Assembly (NCBI GenBank): GCA_003240695.1
Contig: QFNC01000006.1
Span: 42,748-106,747 of the forward strand
Reading direction: 5' to 3'
Source: Pseudoxanthomonas suwonensis
Lineage (GTDB): Bacteria > Pseudomonadota > Gammaproteobacteria > Xanthomonadales > Xanthomonadaceae
Length of the DNA: 64,000 nt
In this document: positions 44,276 through 53,639 of the stretch, in pieces
Layout: the number at the start of each line of letters is the position of its first letter
Position numbering within the stretch: position 1 is the stretch's first letter
Program-made: the position numbers and the translations under genes
The notes under the pieces: model-generated
Told to the model about the DNA's origin: nothing
The model's input: only the letters and a program-made list of their open reading frames with translations
Databases searched by the model: none

Positions 44276-45505
44276 ATGTCACCACGTTCTGCCACCGCCA
44301 TTCCCGCCCGCCAGCCATTGGCGCTCGCCGTGATCGGTGCCATCGTCCTGCTCGGCGCCTGCGCGCGCAGCCCGAGTCCGGATCTGGCAGCCATGCAGCC
44401 ATCCTCGACGCCGGCTATCCATGCCGCGACGACATCCGCATCCACGGCTGCGTCCACCCCGCCGGCACCGACCGCACCCACGATGGCCATGGCGACGCCT
44501 GCGGCTGCAACCGGCGAGCCGACTGCCGCGACTGAAGCGCCATCGCCCGCACAACCGCCGGCCACTGCAACGCCGCCGGCAGCTCCGCCTGCGGCAACGC
44601 CGACCGCGCCGGCAGAAGCTGCACCAGCGCCTGCAACCGCCGCGCCGGCCGACGCCACGCTGGCCAAGGATGCGGTGCTGCGGGCGCAGGTGCTGCTCGA
44701 TCGCAACTGGTTCTCCCCGGGCGAGATCGACGGCAAGGGCGGCACCAACACCCGTCGTGCGGTGGCCGCGTTCCAGACCTTCAAGGGCCTGCCCTCGACC
44801 GGCGAACTGGATGCCGCGACCTGGCAGGCACTGGGCGCTGAGGGCACGCCGGCACTGGTGTTGTACACGCTCACCGATGCCGACGTGGCCGGGCCGTTCG
44901 TGCGCGTGCCCAAGGACATGATGCAGCAGGCGAAACTGGAGTCGCTGGGCTACGGCTCGGTCGAAGAGCGACTGGGCGAGAAGTTCCACGCCGCGCCGGC
45001 ACTGCTGAAGTCGTTGAACCCGGGCAAGAACCTGTCCGCGGCCGGCACCCAGATCGCGGTGCCGAACGTGCTTGGCCTGGCGGCACCGGCCAAGGCCGCC
45101 ACGGTGGTGGTGAAGAAAGCCGATTCGTCGGTGAATCTGGTGGATGCGGCCGGCAAGACCTACGCCCGCTTCCCGGCTTCGTCGGGCAGCCAGCACGATC
45201 CGCTGCCGATCGGCGAATGGACCATCAACGGCGTGGCCAGGAATCCGCCGTTCAACTACGACCCGACATTGTTCTGGAACGGCAATCCGAAGCATTCCAA
45301 GGCGACCATCGCGCCCGGTCCGAACAATCCGGTGGGTCTGGCCTGGATCGATCTGAGCAAGGAGCACTACGGCATCCACGGCACGCCCGAGCCGGCCAAC
45401 ATCGCCAAGACCCAGTCCAACGGCTGCATCCGGCTGACCAACTGGAGCGTGCTGCATGTGGGTCAGGCCGTGTCGCCGGGCATGAAGGCCATCCTGCAGG
45501 AGTGA
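44276..45505 (+). CDS. Lipoprotein L,D-transpeptidase with peptidoglycan-binding domain
   Basis: A 409-residue protein with a lipobox (IVLLGAC) and a long Ala/Pro/Thr linker (to about residue 125). A PG_binding_1 domain follows (FSPGEIDGKGGTNTRRAVAA), then a YkuD catalytic domain with HGTPEPANIAKTQSNGCIRL, whose Cys and His are the active-site pair. It would form 3-3 cross-links or attach lipoproteins to peptidoglycan, tethered to a membrane. Another cell-wall enzyme gene follows 85 bases on. Confidence 0.92.
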   Translation: MSPRSATAIPARQPLALAVIGAIVLLGACARSPSPDLAAMQPSSTPAIHAATTSASTAASTPPAPTAPTMAMATPAAATGEPTAATEAPSPAQPPATATPPAAPPAATPTAPAEAAPAPATAAPADATLAKDAVLRAQVLLDRNWFSPGEIDGKGGTNTRRAVAAFQTFKGLPSTGELDAATWQALGAEGTPALVLYTLTDADVAGPFVRVPKDMMQQAKLESLGYGSVEERLGEKFHAAPALLKSLNPGKNLSAAGTQIAVPNVLGLAAPAKAATVVVKKADSSVNLVDAAGKTYARFPASSGSQHDPLPIGEWTINGVARNPPFNYDPTLFWNGNPKHSKATIAPGPNNPVGLAWIDLSKEHYGIHGTPEPANIAKTQSNGCIRLTNWSVLHVGQAVSPGMKAILQE

Positions 45506-45590
45506 TCGCGGTCACCCTGCCGCGGTGGCAAATCGTCAGCGGTGACTGCCACAATGCAGCAACCGGGTTTTCCGCGCGAGGCGATGACCG

Positions 45591-46361
45591 ATGCTGAAGG
45601 GTGTGCTGCTGTTTCTGGCTGGCCTGCTGGTCGGCGCGAACGTGGTGTATTTCCTGATGGTGCGTCAGGGGCTGCCCGCGCCGCAGCCCGACGTTCCGGC
45701 CACGCCGCCGCCGGCGGCTGCCACCACGGTCGCGACGGCGCCGGCAGCGGTCGCGTCCGCACCCGCGGACACCACCGTGCAACCCGGCAACGCAGCCGGG
45801 GTGGCGGTTCCCACGGCATCACGCATCCAGAGCGAACCGCTGGCACCGGACACGGGAACGCTTGCGCCGCCGCAGGTGCTGGCACCCTCGGCCACGGCCA
45901 TCACCGCGCAACCGGCCGCGGCCGCAACGATCGACTTGATGCTGCCGGTGGCCGGCATCACCCGTGCGCAGCTGACCGACACCTTCCACGACAAGCGCGG
46001 TACCGAACGCGAGCACGAAGCGCTGGACATCATGGCCCCGCGCGGCACCGCCGTGTACGCGGCAGCCGACGGCTTCGTGCGCAAGCTGTTCAACAGCCAG
46101 CGCGGCGGCATCACCCTGTACCAGTTCGATCCCGGGCAGAAGTACTGCCTGTACTACGCGCACCTGGACAGCTATGCACCCGGCATCGTCGAAGGCCGGC
46201 AGCTGAAGCGCGGCGAGGTGATCGGCTATGTCGGCAGTTCCGGCAATGCCAGCCCGGATGCGCCGCACCTGCATTTCGCGGTGTTCCTGCTGGGACCGGA
46301 CAAGGCCTGGTCCGGCGGCACGCCGATCAACCCGTTTCCGTTGATGACCGGCCAGCGCTGA
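45591..46361 (+). CDS. M23-family peptidoglycan endopeptidase, membrane-anchored
   Basis: A 256-residue protein with an N-terminal helix (GVLLFLAGLLVGANVVYFLM), a Pro/Ala linker and a LytM domain. Zinc ligands appear in EHEALDIMAPRGT (His and Asp) and in APHLHFAVFLLG (HxH). It probably cleaves peptide cross-links in the periplasm. Placement right after an L,D-transpeptidase suggests joint cell-wall remodelling. Confidence 0.9.
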   Translation: MLKGVLLFLAGLLVGANVVYFLMVRQGLPAPQPDVPATPPPAAATTVATAPAAVASAPADTTVQPGNAAGVAVPTASRIQSEPLAPDTGTLAPPQVLAPSATAITAQPAAAATIDLMLPVAGITRAQLTDTFHDKRGTEREHEALDIMAPRGTAVYAAADGFVRKLFNSQRGGITLYQFDPGQKYCLYYAHLDSYAPGIVEGRQLKRGEVIGYVGSSGNASPDAPHLHFAVFLLGPDKAWSGGTPINPFPLMTGQR

Positions 46362-46409
46362 ATCCCGCGGCCGCGTTACCATGGGCGTTTCCCGCTTCCG
46401 ACGCCGCGC

Positions 46410-46883
46410 ATGAACGCATTGCTCCGCATCGCTCCCGTCCTCGTCATCGCAGTGCTTGCCGCCTGCAGCACCGGTCCGGTGCGACGGGTGTCCGAACCGG
46501 CGGCCAGCATCCAGCAGCTGAGCGTGCGCGCGGACGGCAGCTGGACAGTGGAGGTGCGCCTGCACAACTACAGCAGCATTCCGATGCAATTCGATCGGGT
46601 GGAACTGGCGCTGACCATCGCCGGTCAGTCCGCGGGCAGCGTGCAGGCCGCGCCGGCCTTGCGCGTGGGCCCGGAATCGGCGGATGTGGTCAGCATCGCG
46701 CATGCACCAGCCGCCACCGCGCGCATGGCGCTGACCGATGCCTTGGCCGCCAACCGGGCGGTGGACTACCGCCTGGAAGGCAGCGTGCAGGCCACGCCGG
46801 AATCCGGCAAGCAGCGCAGTTTCGACGTGAAGCGCGACAGCCGGCTGAGTCCAGTCCCCGGCCTGCCCGGCGTGCTGCGCTGA
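46410..46883 (+). CDS. LEA14-like lipoprotein
   Basis: A 157-residue lipoprotein (signal MNALLRIAPVLVIAVLAACS) with a single beta-sandwich domain of LEA type 2 character (WTVEVRLHNYSSIPMQFDRV). Proteins of this kind are exported and implicated in envelope or stress functions, without a defined reaction. It lies between a peptidase and an acyl-CoA dehydrogenase gene on the same strand. Confidence 0.75.
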   Translation: MNALLRIAPVLVIAVLAACSTGPVRRVSEPAASIQQLSVRADGSWTVEVRLHNYSSIPMQFDRVELALTIAGQSAGSVQAAPALRVGPESADVVSIAHAPAATARMALTDALAANRAVDYRLEGSVQATPESGKQRSFDVKRDSRLSPVPGLPGVLR

Positions 46884-46969
46884 GTGGATTCATCGCTCCA
46901 ATCCCAGCCCGTAGGCTTCTCCGGTCGGCACCGTACGGCGGTCGATCCCATTCCACACAGGACTTCGTC

Positions 46970-48772
46970 ATGAGCAGCCAGTATTCCGCCCCGCTTTCCG
47001 ACATGCGTTTCGCGCTGTTCGACGTGCTGAAGATGGACCAACAGGTGCAGGCGCTGGGCTTTGAAGAAGCCAATCGCGACCTGATGGACGCGGTGCTGGA
47101 CGAGGCCGCGCGCTTTGCCGAAACCGTGTTGGCCCCGCTGAATGCCGTGGGCGACCGCGAGGGCTGCCGCTTCGATCCGGCCACTGGTGCGGTCACCACC
47201 CCGCCCGGCTTCCGCGACGCCTATGCGCAGTACGTCGAGAACGGCTGGGCCAGCCTGACTGCGCCGGCCGAGTACGGCGGGCAGAATCTGCCGCATGCAC
47301 TGGGTGCACCGATCAAGGAGATGATCGATGCCGCGAATCTGGCCTGGGGCAACTTCCCGCTGCTGTCGCACGGCGCCACCGAGGCCTTGTTGCAGCACGG
47401 CACCGACTGGCAACGCGAGACTTTCCTCAAGCCTCTGGTGGACGGCCGCTGGACCGGCACCATGTGCCTCACCGAACCGCACTGCGGCACCGACCTGGGC
47501 CTGCTGAAGACCCGGGCCGTGCCGCAGGATGATGGCACCTACCGGATTACCGGCACCAAGATCTTCATTACCGCCGGCGAACACGACTTCACCGACAACA
47601 TCGTGCATCTGGTGCTGGCGCGCCTGCCAGACGCGCCGGCCGGCAGCCGCGGCATCAGCATGTTCATCGTGCCCAAGCGGCTGGCGAATGATGATGGCAG
47701 CAGCGGCGAGGCCAACGGCGTGCGCTGCGGTGCGATCGAGCACAAGATGGGCATCCATGGTTCGGCTACCTGCGTGCTGAATCTGGATGATGCCAAGGGC
47801 TGGCTGATCGGCGAGCCGCACAAGGGCCTGCATGCCATGTTCACCATGATGAACTCCGCACGCGTGGCCGTGGGCCTGCAGGGCCTTGCGCTGGCCGACC
47901 GTGCCTGGCAGAACGCCTTGCGCTACTCGCGCGAACGGCTGCAGATGCGCGCCCTGACCGGACCGAAATACCCGGACAAGCCGGCCGACCCGATCATCGT
48001 GCACCCCGATGTGCGGCGCATGCTGCTGACCCAGAAGGCGCTGGTGGAAGGCGGACGCCTGCTGGGTTACCACGCCACCGGGCTGGTGGATACCGTGCTG
48101 CACGGGCAGACGCCCGACCAGCGCCGCCAGGCCGACGAGCTGCTGGGCTTCCTTACCCCGATCGTCAAGGCCTGCCTGACCGAATGGGGCGTGGAATGCA
48201 CCTATCACGCCCAGCAATGCTTCGGCGGCCATGGCTACATCGCCGAGCACGGCATGGAACAGCTGGCCCGTGATGCCCGCATCACCACCCTGTACGAAGG
48301 CACCACCGGCGTGCAGGCACTGGACCTGGTCGGCCGCAAGCTGTTGCAGCTGCAGGGTGCCGGTCTGCGCGTGTTCGGCGGCATGCTGGAAGCCTTCTTC
48401 CGCGAACAGGCCGGCAATGCCGACCTGGCCGAATTCCTGCAGCCGTTGCAGGCCGCGGCGGCCCAGTCGCAGCAACTGGCGCTGCACATCGGCACCCAGG
48501 CGGCACAGAATCCCGACGAAGCCGGTGCGGCATCGTGGGACTTCCTGTTCCACTGCGGTTACGTGGTGCTGGCCTACTGGTGGGCCCGCGCCGTCGCCGC
48601 CGCCGATGCCGCGCCGCACCTGTCGCAGGCGTTCAAGGATGCCAAGCGCGCCACCGCACGCTTCTACTTCAGCCGCATCCTGCCGCGCACGCACACACAT
48701 GCCGCCGCCATCCAGGCCGGCAGTGCGTCGCTGATGGCGCTGGACGCGGACCACTTCGACGCTGCCAGCTGA
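46970..48772 (+). CDS. Long-form acyl-CoA dehydrogenase
   Basis: A 600-residue flavoenzyme of the long (about 600 aa) acyl-CoA dehydrogenase type. Motifs include MCLTEPHCGTDLGLLKT, KIFITAGEHD and the C-terminal LYEGTTGVQALDLVGRK, which carries the catalytic glutamate. It oxidises acyl-CoA to enoyl-CoA in fatty-acid or related degradation. DmdC (methylmercaptopropionyl-CoA) enzymes share this length, so the substrate is uncertain. No beta-oxidation partners are adjacent. Confidence 0.9.
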   Translation: MSSQYSAPLSDMRFALFDVLKMDQQVQALGFEEANRDLMDAVLDEAARFAETVLAPLNAVGDREGCRFDPATGAVTTPPGFRDAYAQYVENGWASLTAPAEYGGQNLPHALGAPIKEMIDAANLAWGNFPLLSHGATEALLQHGTDWQRETFLKPLVDGRWTGTMCLTEPHCGTDLGLLKTRAVPQDDGTYRITGTKIFITAGEHDFTDNIVHLVLARLPDAPAGSRGISMFIVPKRLANDDGSSGEANGVRCGAIEHKMGIHGSATCVLNLDDAKGWLIGEPHKGLHAMFTMMNSARVAVGLQGLALADRAWQNALRYSRERLQMRALTGPKYPDKPADPIIVHPDVRRMLLTQKALVEGGRLLGYHATGLVDTVLHGQTPDQRRQADELLGFLTPIVKACLTEWGVECTYHAQQCFGGHGYIAEHGMEQLARDARITTLYEGTTGVQALDLVGRKLLQLQGAGLRVFGGMLEAFFREQAGNADLAEFLQPLQAAAAQSQQLALHIGTQAAQNPDEAGAASWDFLFHCGYVVLAYWWARAVAAADAAPHLSQAFKDAKRATARFYFSRILPRTHTHAAAIQAGSASLMALDADHFDAAS

Positions 48773-48866
48773 GCGCCCGCGCGGGCACGGTTCGATGCCG
48801 CTTCGATCCGGCGTCGGCATCGACCCTATGCAAGCTGTCATCGATGCCGTATAAGCTGGTGTCCCG

Positions 48867-49529
48867 ATGGCCACCTGCAATGCGACCCGGCGTTCTTCCA
48901 GCCCCGCACCCACGGGCGCTGGCACCGCTCTGCCGCCGCCGGATGCACCTGCAACGGCGCTCCCACGACTGCGTCTGCTGTCGCTGGATGCGCACGGCCG
49001 GGTGCTGGACTGGATCCGCTGGCAGGACGCCGCCTGCCTGTACGCGCGCGATGCCGTATCGTGGACCCTGGGCGAGCCCTGCCTGACCGTGCACGGTGGC
49101 CTGTCGCGGCTCACCGGCACGCGCAGCCGGCTGCACATCCATCCCATCATCGCCTCGCGCGGGCATGTGCGGCCGCAGGGCATGGACCCCACTCCCGGGC
49201 TGACCAACACGGCCCTGTTCGCCCGCGACTGCCATCTGTGCCTGTACTGCGGCCGCACCTTTTCCCGCCTGCAGTTGACCCGCGATCACGTGCAACCGAT
49301 CTCGCGCGGCGGCAGGGATATCTGGGAAAATGTGGTCAGCGCCTGTTTTCCATGCAATTCGCGCAAGGGTGGGCGCACCCCGCAGCAGGCCGGCATGCCG
49401 TTGCTCGCCGTACCCTACCGGCCCAGTTGGATCGAGCACCTGCTGCTGAGCAACCGCAACATCCTGGCCGACCAGATGGCCTTCCTCACGGCGCAACTGC
49501 CGCGGCCGTCGCCCCGCATCGCGAGCTGA
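48867..49529 (+). CDS. HNH endonuclease-domain protein
   Basis: A 220-residue protein with a C-terminal HNH fold. A CXXC knuckle (CLYCGRTF), the catalytic segment TRDHVQPISRGGRDIWENVV and a second CXXC (CFPCNSRKGG) are present. The N-terminal half (PRLRLLSLDAHGRVLDWIRW) is typical of chromosomal HNH proteins in xanthomonads. It may be a DNA-processing or defence nuclease. No partner methylase or toxin-like domain is present. Confidence 0.85.
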   Translation: MATCNATRRSSSPAPTGAGTALPPPDAPATALPRLRLLSLDAHGRVLDWIRWQDAACLYARDAVSWTLGEPCLTVHGGLSRLTGTRSRLHIHPIIASRGHVRPQGMDPTPGLTNTALFARDCHLCLYCGRTFSRLQLTRDHVQPISRGGRDIWENVVSACFPCNSRKGGRTPQQAGMPLLAVPYRPSWIEHLLLSNRNILADQMAFLTAQLPRPSPRIAS

Positions 49530-49638
49530 CCGACTGCTGCGACCGGCGTTCAGCGCGGCTCCAGCGATCGCGCCATTCAGGCCTGTGAATTCCAATGGAC
49601 TGACGTAGAATCCAGCTTCCTCCTGGCTGCGCACGCGC

Positions 49639-50628
49639 ATGAATCCCCGGGTCAGTTTCGTCGGTCTCGACTCCAGCTATGGCCAGCGCCTGCGCGATCA
49701 GTTCCTGCAGGCGTGCCAGACGTTGGAACTGCCGATCGGCCTGGCCGATGACGCGCACCCTGCCACCCACGCCATCGTCGACATGGACAGCGTCTACGGC
49801 CCGATGAGCTGGATCCGCCTGCACGGGCAGAACACGCTGGTGGTGGGCCTGACCAGCGCACCGCGCACCAACGCCGAATACCATCTGCCGCGCAACTATA
49901 CCGAAGCGGACCTGCACGCGCTGCTGCGCCAAATCGCCGCCGACGCCGGCATGGTGTCCGGTGAGGACGGCCATGCCGTGATCGATGTCGCGGCCAGCAT
50001 CGCCCCTGCCCCATCGAACGCGGCAACCGTCATGCCGTTGCTGTCCAGCACCGATGCCGATGCAGCACCGACACTGACCCATTGGCTGCGTCCGGGCTCA
50101 GCCGGTGGCCGCTACCGCTTCCAGCGCGGTTCCGCGCCTGCAGTGTGGATCGACAGCGATGCGGGCCTCTACCACGGCCCGGACACGCTGAAGCCGCTGG
50201 CCGGCTATTTCACCGAACCGGTGGCACTGACCGAGCTGCAGCCACTCGATTCGGAAGCATGGGACGCGGCCATCGCCAGGTCCGGACCGGCGCAGTCGTT
50301 GGCGCGCCTGCGCTGGTACGGCGCGCTGCTGAATGCCCATGGCCGCCTGCCGGCCGGCCATGAGCCCGACACACGTTTCCACATGCCGGGCTGGCAAGCC
50401 AGCGAGCGTGAATTCCCCCGCCATTTCCGCATCGCCACCGCGATGCTGCGCGGGCCGGCTACTCTGGCGCAGATCGCCGAAGCGGCCAACGTGCCCGAGA
50501 CCGAGGCCGCCGACTTCATCCATGCGGCCCTGGTCTGCGGCCACGCAACGGTCGTGGAATCCAGCGCGTCCTCCGGCGATGCCCAGCGCGCCCCGGGCGG
50601 GCTGTTCGCGCGCCTGCGCGGGCGCTGA
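49639..50628 (+). CDS. Conserved protein of unknown function with C-terminal winged helix-like region
   Basis: A 329-residue cytoplasmic protein. The N-terminal third (MNPRVSFVGLDSSYGQRLRD) resembles a degenerate receiver-like fold. A variable linker follows, and near the C-terminus a helix-turn-helix-like segment (ATLAQIAEAANVPETEAADF). A TAGAAT -10 box lies about 33 bases before the ATG. I do not recognise a named family; it is followed by dxs. Confidence 0.65.
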   Translation: MNPRVSFVGLDSSYGQRLRDQFLQACQTLELPIGLADDAHPATHAIVDMDSVYGPMSWIRLHGQNTLVVGLTSAPRTNAEYHLPRNYTEADLHALLRQIAADAGMVSGEDGHAVIDVAASIAPAPSNAATVMPLLSSTDADAAPTLTHWLRPGSAGGRYRFQRGSAPAVWIDSDAGLYHGPDTLKPLAGYFTEPVALTELQPLDSEAWDAAIARSGPAQSLARLRWYGALLNAHGRLPAGHEPDTRFHMPGWQASEREFPRHFRIATAMLRGPATLAQIAEAANVPETEAADFIHAALVCGHATVVESSASSGDAQRAPGGLFARLRGR

Positions 50629-50669
50629 TCACTTCGCGCCAGGCACACACGCCTCACGGCCGGCGGACT

Positions 50670-50675
50670 TACAAT
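50670..50675 (+). promoter_or_regulatory. TACAAT -10 box 6 bases before the dxs start
   Basis: The spacing puts the expected transcription start at the ATG (50682), so dxs may be translated from a leaderless message. No convincing -35 was found. Confidence 0.4.
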
Positions 50676-50681
50676 GCCGGC

Positions 50682-52586
50682 ATGATCGACACCCAGCGCT
50701 ATCCGCTTTTGTCGCGGATCGACACTCCGGCCGACCTGCGCCGCCTGCCCGAATCGCAACTGCGCGCCGTCGCCGACGAGCTGCGCGCATATCTCATCGA
50801 ATCGGTGGGCAAGTCCGGCGGCCATTTCGGTGCCAACCTGGGCGTGGTGGAACTGACCACCGCCCTGCATTACCTGTACGACACGCCGGAGGATCGCATC
50901 GTCTGGGACGTCGGCCACCAGGCCTACCCCCACAAGATCCTCACCGGTCGGCGCGACCGCATCCACACGGTCAAGCAGAAGGACGGCGTGGCCCCGTTTC
51001 CCAAGCGCGAGGAAAGCGAATTCGACACCTTCGGCGTCGGCCATTCGTCCACCTCGATTTCCGCGGCACTGGGCATGGCGATCGCCAATGCCCGCAGCGG
51101 CGATCCGCGCAAGGTGGTCGCGGTGATCGGCGATGGCGCGATGACCGCCGGCATGGCCTACGAGGCGCTGAATCACGCCGGCGGCATGGACGACGAACCC
51201 GACGTGCTGGTCATCCTCAACGACAACCGCATGTCGATCAGCGAGGCGGTGGGCGGCGTGACCCGCATGCTGGGCCGGATGAGCGGCAATCGCACCCTGA
51301 ATGCCTTGCGCGAAAGCGGCAAGAAGCTGCTCGGCGACAAGGATGCCGCCCCGGCCCGCTTCATGCGCCGCTGGGAAGAACATTGGAAGGGCATGTTCGT
51401 GCCGTCCACCCTGTTCGAGGAAATGGGCTTCCACTACACCGGCCCCATCGACGGCCACGACATGGCCGCGCTGGTGGCTACCCTGCGCACGCTGAAAGGC
51501 CTGAATGGACCGCAGCTGCTGCACGTCATCACCACCAAGGGCAAGGGCTACGAACGCGCCGAAGGCGACCAGATCGGCTACCACGCGGTCTCGCCGTTCG
51601 ACCCGGATCTGGGCGTGGTCAGCAAGCCCGGTGCGGTGAAGAAACCCACCTACACCGACGTGTTCGGCGACTGGCTGTGCGACATGGCCGCCGCCGACGG
51701 CAGCCTGCTGGGCATCACCCCGGCCATGCGCGAAGGCTCCGGACTGGTGCGTTTCAGCCAGGAATACCCCGACCGCTATTTCGATGTCGCCATCGCCGAG
51801 CAGCATGCCGTCACCCTGGCCGCGGGCATGGCCTGCGAAGGCGCCAAGCCGGTGGTGGCGATCTACTCCACCTTCCTGCAACGCGCCTACGACCAGCTGG
51901 TGCACGATGTCGCCATCCAGAAACTGGACGTGCTGTTCGCGATCGATCGCGGCGGCGTGGTCGGCCCGGATGGGGCCACGCATGCCGGCAACCTGGACCT
52001 GTCGTTCCTGCGTTGCGTGCCCAACCTGCTGCTGATGGCGCCTGCCGACGAGAACGAATGCCGGCAGATGCTGACCACCGGCTTCGAGCACCACGGCCCG
52101 GCGGCGGTGCGCTATCCGCGCGGCACCGGTCCCGGCGTGGCGGTGCAGCCCACGCTGCAGGTGCTGCCGATCGGCAAGGCCGAGGTGAAGCGCAGCGGCT
52201 CCGGACTGGCGCTGCTGGCGTTCGGCGCGCTGGTGCCGGTGGCGCAGCAGGTGGGCGAGGACTTCAACCTGACCGTGGTCAACATGCGCTTCGTCAAGCC
52301 GCTGGACCGGGCGCTGCTGCTGGAGCTGGCGAAGACCCACGAGGGTTTCGTGACCCTGGAAGACAACGTGGTGGCCGGCGGCGCCGGCTCCGGCGTGGCC
52401 GAACTGCTCAGCGAGGCCGGCATCGTCCTGCCGATCCTGCACCTGGGCCTGCCCGACAGCTTCCAGCACCACGCAAGCCGCGAACAGCTGCTGGCCGAGG
52501 CCGGCCTGGATGCCGCCGGGATCAGCGCGGCGGTGCGGAAGCGCTGGCCGCAGTTGCAGGCGCTGCAGCAGGCGGCTGCGGTGTAA
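50682..52586 (+). CDS. dxs: 1-deoxy-D-xylulose-5-phosphate synthase
   Basis: A 634-residue thiamine-diphosphate enzyme. The TPP motif is GDGAMTAGMAYEALNHAG, the first domain has GGHFGANLGVVELT, and the pyrimidine and transketolase C-terminal domains follow (AEQHAVTLAAGMACEG, RYPRGTGPG). It joins pyruvate and glyceraldehyde 3-phosphate in the first step of the MEP isoprenoid pathway. Length is normal. Confidence 0.97.
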   Translation: MIDTQRYPLLSRIDTPADLRRLPESQLRAVADELRAYLIESVGKSGGHFGANLGVVELTTALHYLYDTPEDRIVWDVGHQAYPHKILTGRRDRIHTVKQKDGVAPFPKREESEFDTFGVGHSSTSISAALGMAIANARSGDPRKVVAVIGDGAMTAGMAYEALNHAGGMDDEPDVLVILNDNRMSISEAVGGVTRMLGRMSGNRTLNALRESGKKLLGDKDAAPARFMRRWEEHWKGMFVPSTLFEEMGFHYTGPIDGHDMAALVATLRTLKGLNGPQLLHVITTKGKGYERAEGDQIGYHAVSPFDPDLGVVSKPGAVKKPTYTDVFGDWLCDMAAADGSLLGITPAMREGSGLVRFSQEYPDRYFDVAIAEQHAVTLAAGMACEGAKPVVAIYSTFLQRAYDQLVHDVAIQKLDVLFAIDRGGVVGPDGATHAGNLDLSFLRCVPNLLLMAPADENECRQMLTTGFEHHGPAAVRYPRGTGPGVAVQPTLQVLPIGKAEVKRSGSGLALLAFGALVPVAQQVGEDFNLTVVNMRFVKPLDRALLLELAKTHEGFVTLEDNVVAGGAGSGVAELLSEAGIVLPILHLGLPDSFQHHASREQLLAEAGLDAAGISAAVRKRWPQLQALQQAAAV

Positions 52587-52602
52587 ACCTATTAGGGCAC
52601 GA

Positions 52603-52758
52603 TCATGTCCAATGCGCGGTTCGTTCTAAGCCCTCGCCCATCCCGTCGGTCAGCGTCCAGTACAGCTGCGAGCCCCCGCTGGCCATGCTGGTGGCCAGCA
52701 TCACGATCAACGTGGCACGCAACCCCTGCACCACCAGCGCCATCATCGAGTCGCGCGA
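52603..52758 (-). pseudogene. virB6/trbL fragment (central part)
   Basis: Translation on the minus strand gives RQSRDSMMALVVQGLRATL, IVMLATSMASGGSQLYW and TLTDGMGEGL before a stop at 52603. This matches the segment before the conserved membrane block of VirB6/TrbL proteins. Neither an N-terminus nor the rest of the protein is present; the open frame continues upstream only to the end of the lipoprotein gene. It is a remnant of a second virB6 copy. Confidence 0.55.
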
Positions 52759-52806
52759 CTGCCTGACCGGGACAGATTGCGCCCGGTTTGGCCGCGCCAG
52801 GCCGAT

Positions 52807-53616
52807 TCAAGGCGAAGGCACCTCCTGCAGTTTTCCATCGACCAGGCGTTCGATCTTGGTGACCGGTTTTTTGGAATCCGTGCTGTCCTCGCTGACGCGT
52901 TCGACCAGGACGGCATCACCACCGTGCACCTTGTACGTTTCGAATACATGCAGGCAGCAGCCGTCGGTGAAGGACAGTGCCAAACTGCCATCGGCGTTCA
53001 CCGAGAATGGCGCATTGGCGCCCTTCATCAACTCCGTCATTGCTTCGCTGCGGACGAATGTTGTGGATTTTGGTTCGAACAGGAACACGTCGTAGGAACG
53101 GCCGCCATAGCCACCTTCGCGACCGGTTGCGATCATCAGATCGTCGCGGCCGTCGCCGTTCAGGTCGCCCAGAACGAAGGTGTAGCCGTGTTGCTGATAG
53201 TCTTGGGCAAGCGAACCGCGGTAGGCGGTGGCCGCGGAATTGACATAGATGGTGTCGACCTGCAGCGACTGGGCGATGCCCTGCGGGCCGCGAATCGCGA
53301 CCGTGGCACCGCCATCGCAATGCTGCACTGTGTCGACGAATTCGGTGCAATTCGATGCCGTCAGCTGCAGAGACAAGTCGCCAATGGTCAGGGACAGGCG
53401 GCCTTGGGAGTCCAAGGCCGCATTGGCAGCTGCAGCCGGCGATGAATCGGTATTGTGCATGGCACGTCCTTCGGGTTGTGCGGGAATGGATTGTGGGGCC
53501 GACGTGCTGCCGACCGTGGATGGCGAGGCCTGTTGCGCCTGATCAGCAAAGGGCGGCTGCTGGCAGGCGCACAGCATGACGGTGAAAACGCAACTCGTGA
53601 GGGACCTGACGTCCAT
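52807..53616 (-). CDS. XAC2610-like lipoprotein, probable X-T4SS immunity protein
   Basis: A 269-residue lipoprotein (signal ending MLCACQQP). The mature domain contains an FG-GAP/calcium-loop motif (LGDLNGDGRDDLMIATGREG) and paired cysteines (FTDGCCLHVFE). Size and features match the XAC2610-related family, whose Xanthomonas founder is a periplasmic inhibitor that protects against a lysozyme-like effector of the bacterial-killing type IV secretion system. No cognate effector gene is adjacent, so it looks like an orphan immunity gene. It lies between two virB6 remnants. Confidence 0.7.
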   Translation of the reverse strand: MDVRSLTSCVFTVMLCACQQPPFADQAQQASPSTVGSTSAPQSIPAQPEGRAMHNTDSSPAAAANAALDSQGRLSLTIGDLSLQLTASNCTEFVDTVQHCDGGATVAIRGPQGIAQSLQVDTIYVNSAATAYRGSLAQDYQQHGYTFVLGDLNGDGRDDLMIATGREGGYGGRSYDVFLFEPKSTTFVRSEAMTELMKGANAPFSVNADGSLALSFTDGCCLHVFETYKVHGGDAVLVERVSEDSTDSKKPVTKIERLVDGKLQEVPSP

Positions 53617-53639
53617 GAATCAAGATTCCAGAAAGATAG

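Noticed and set aside
52592..52810. 72-codon minus-strand frame after dxs as a gene
   Set aside because: The protein-like reading in this interval is the neighbouring frame that encodes a VirB6 fragment; the 72-codon frame is a shadow.
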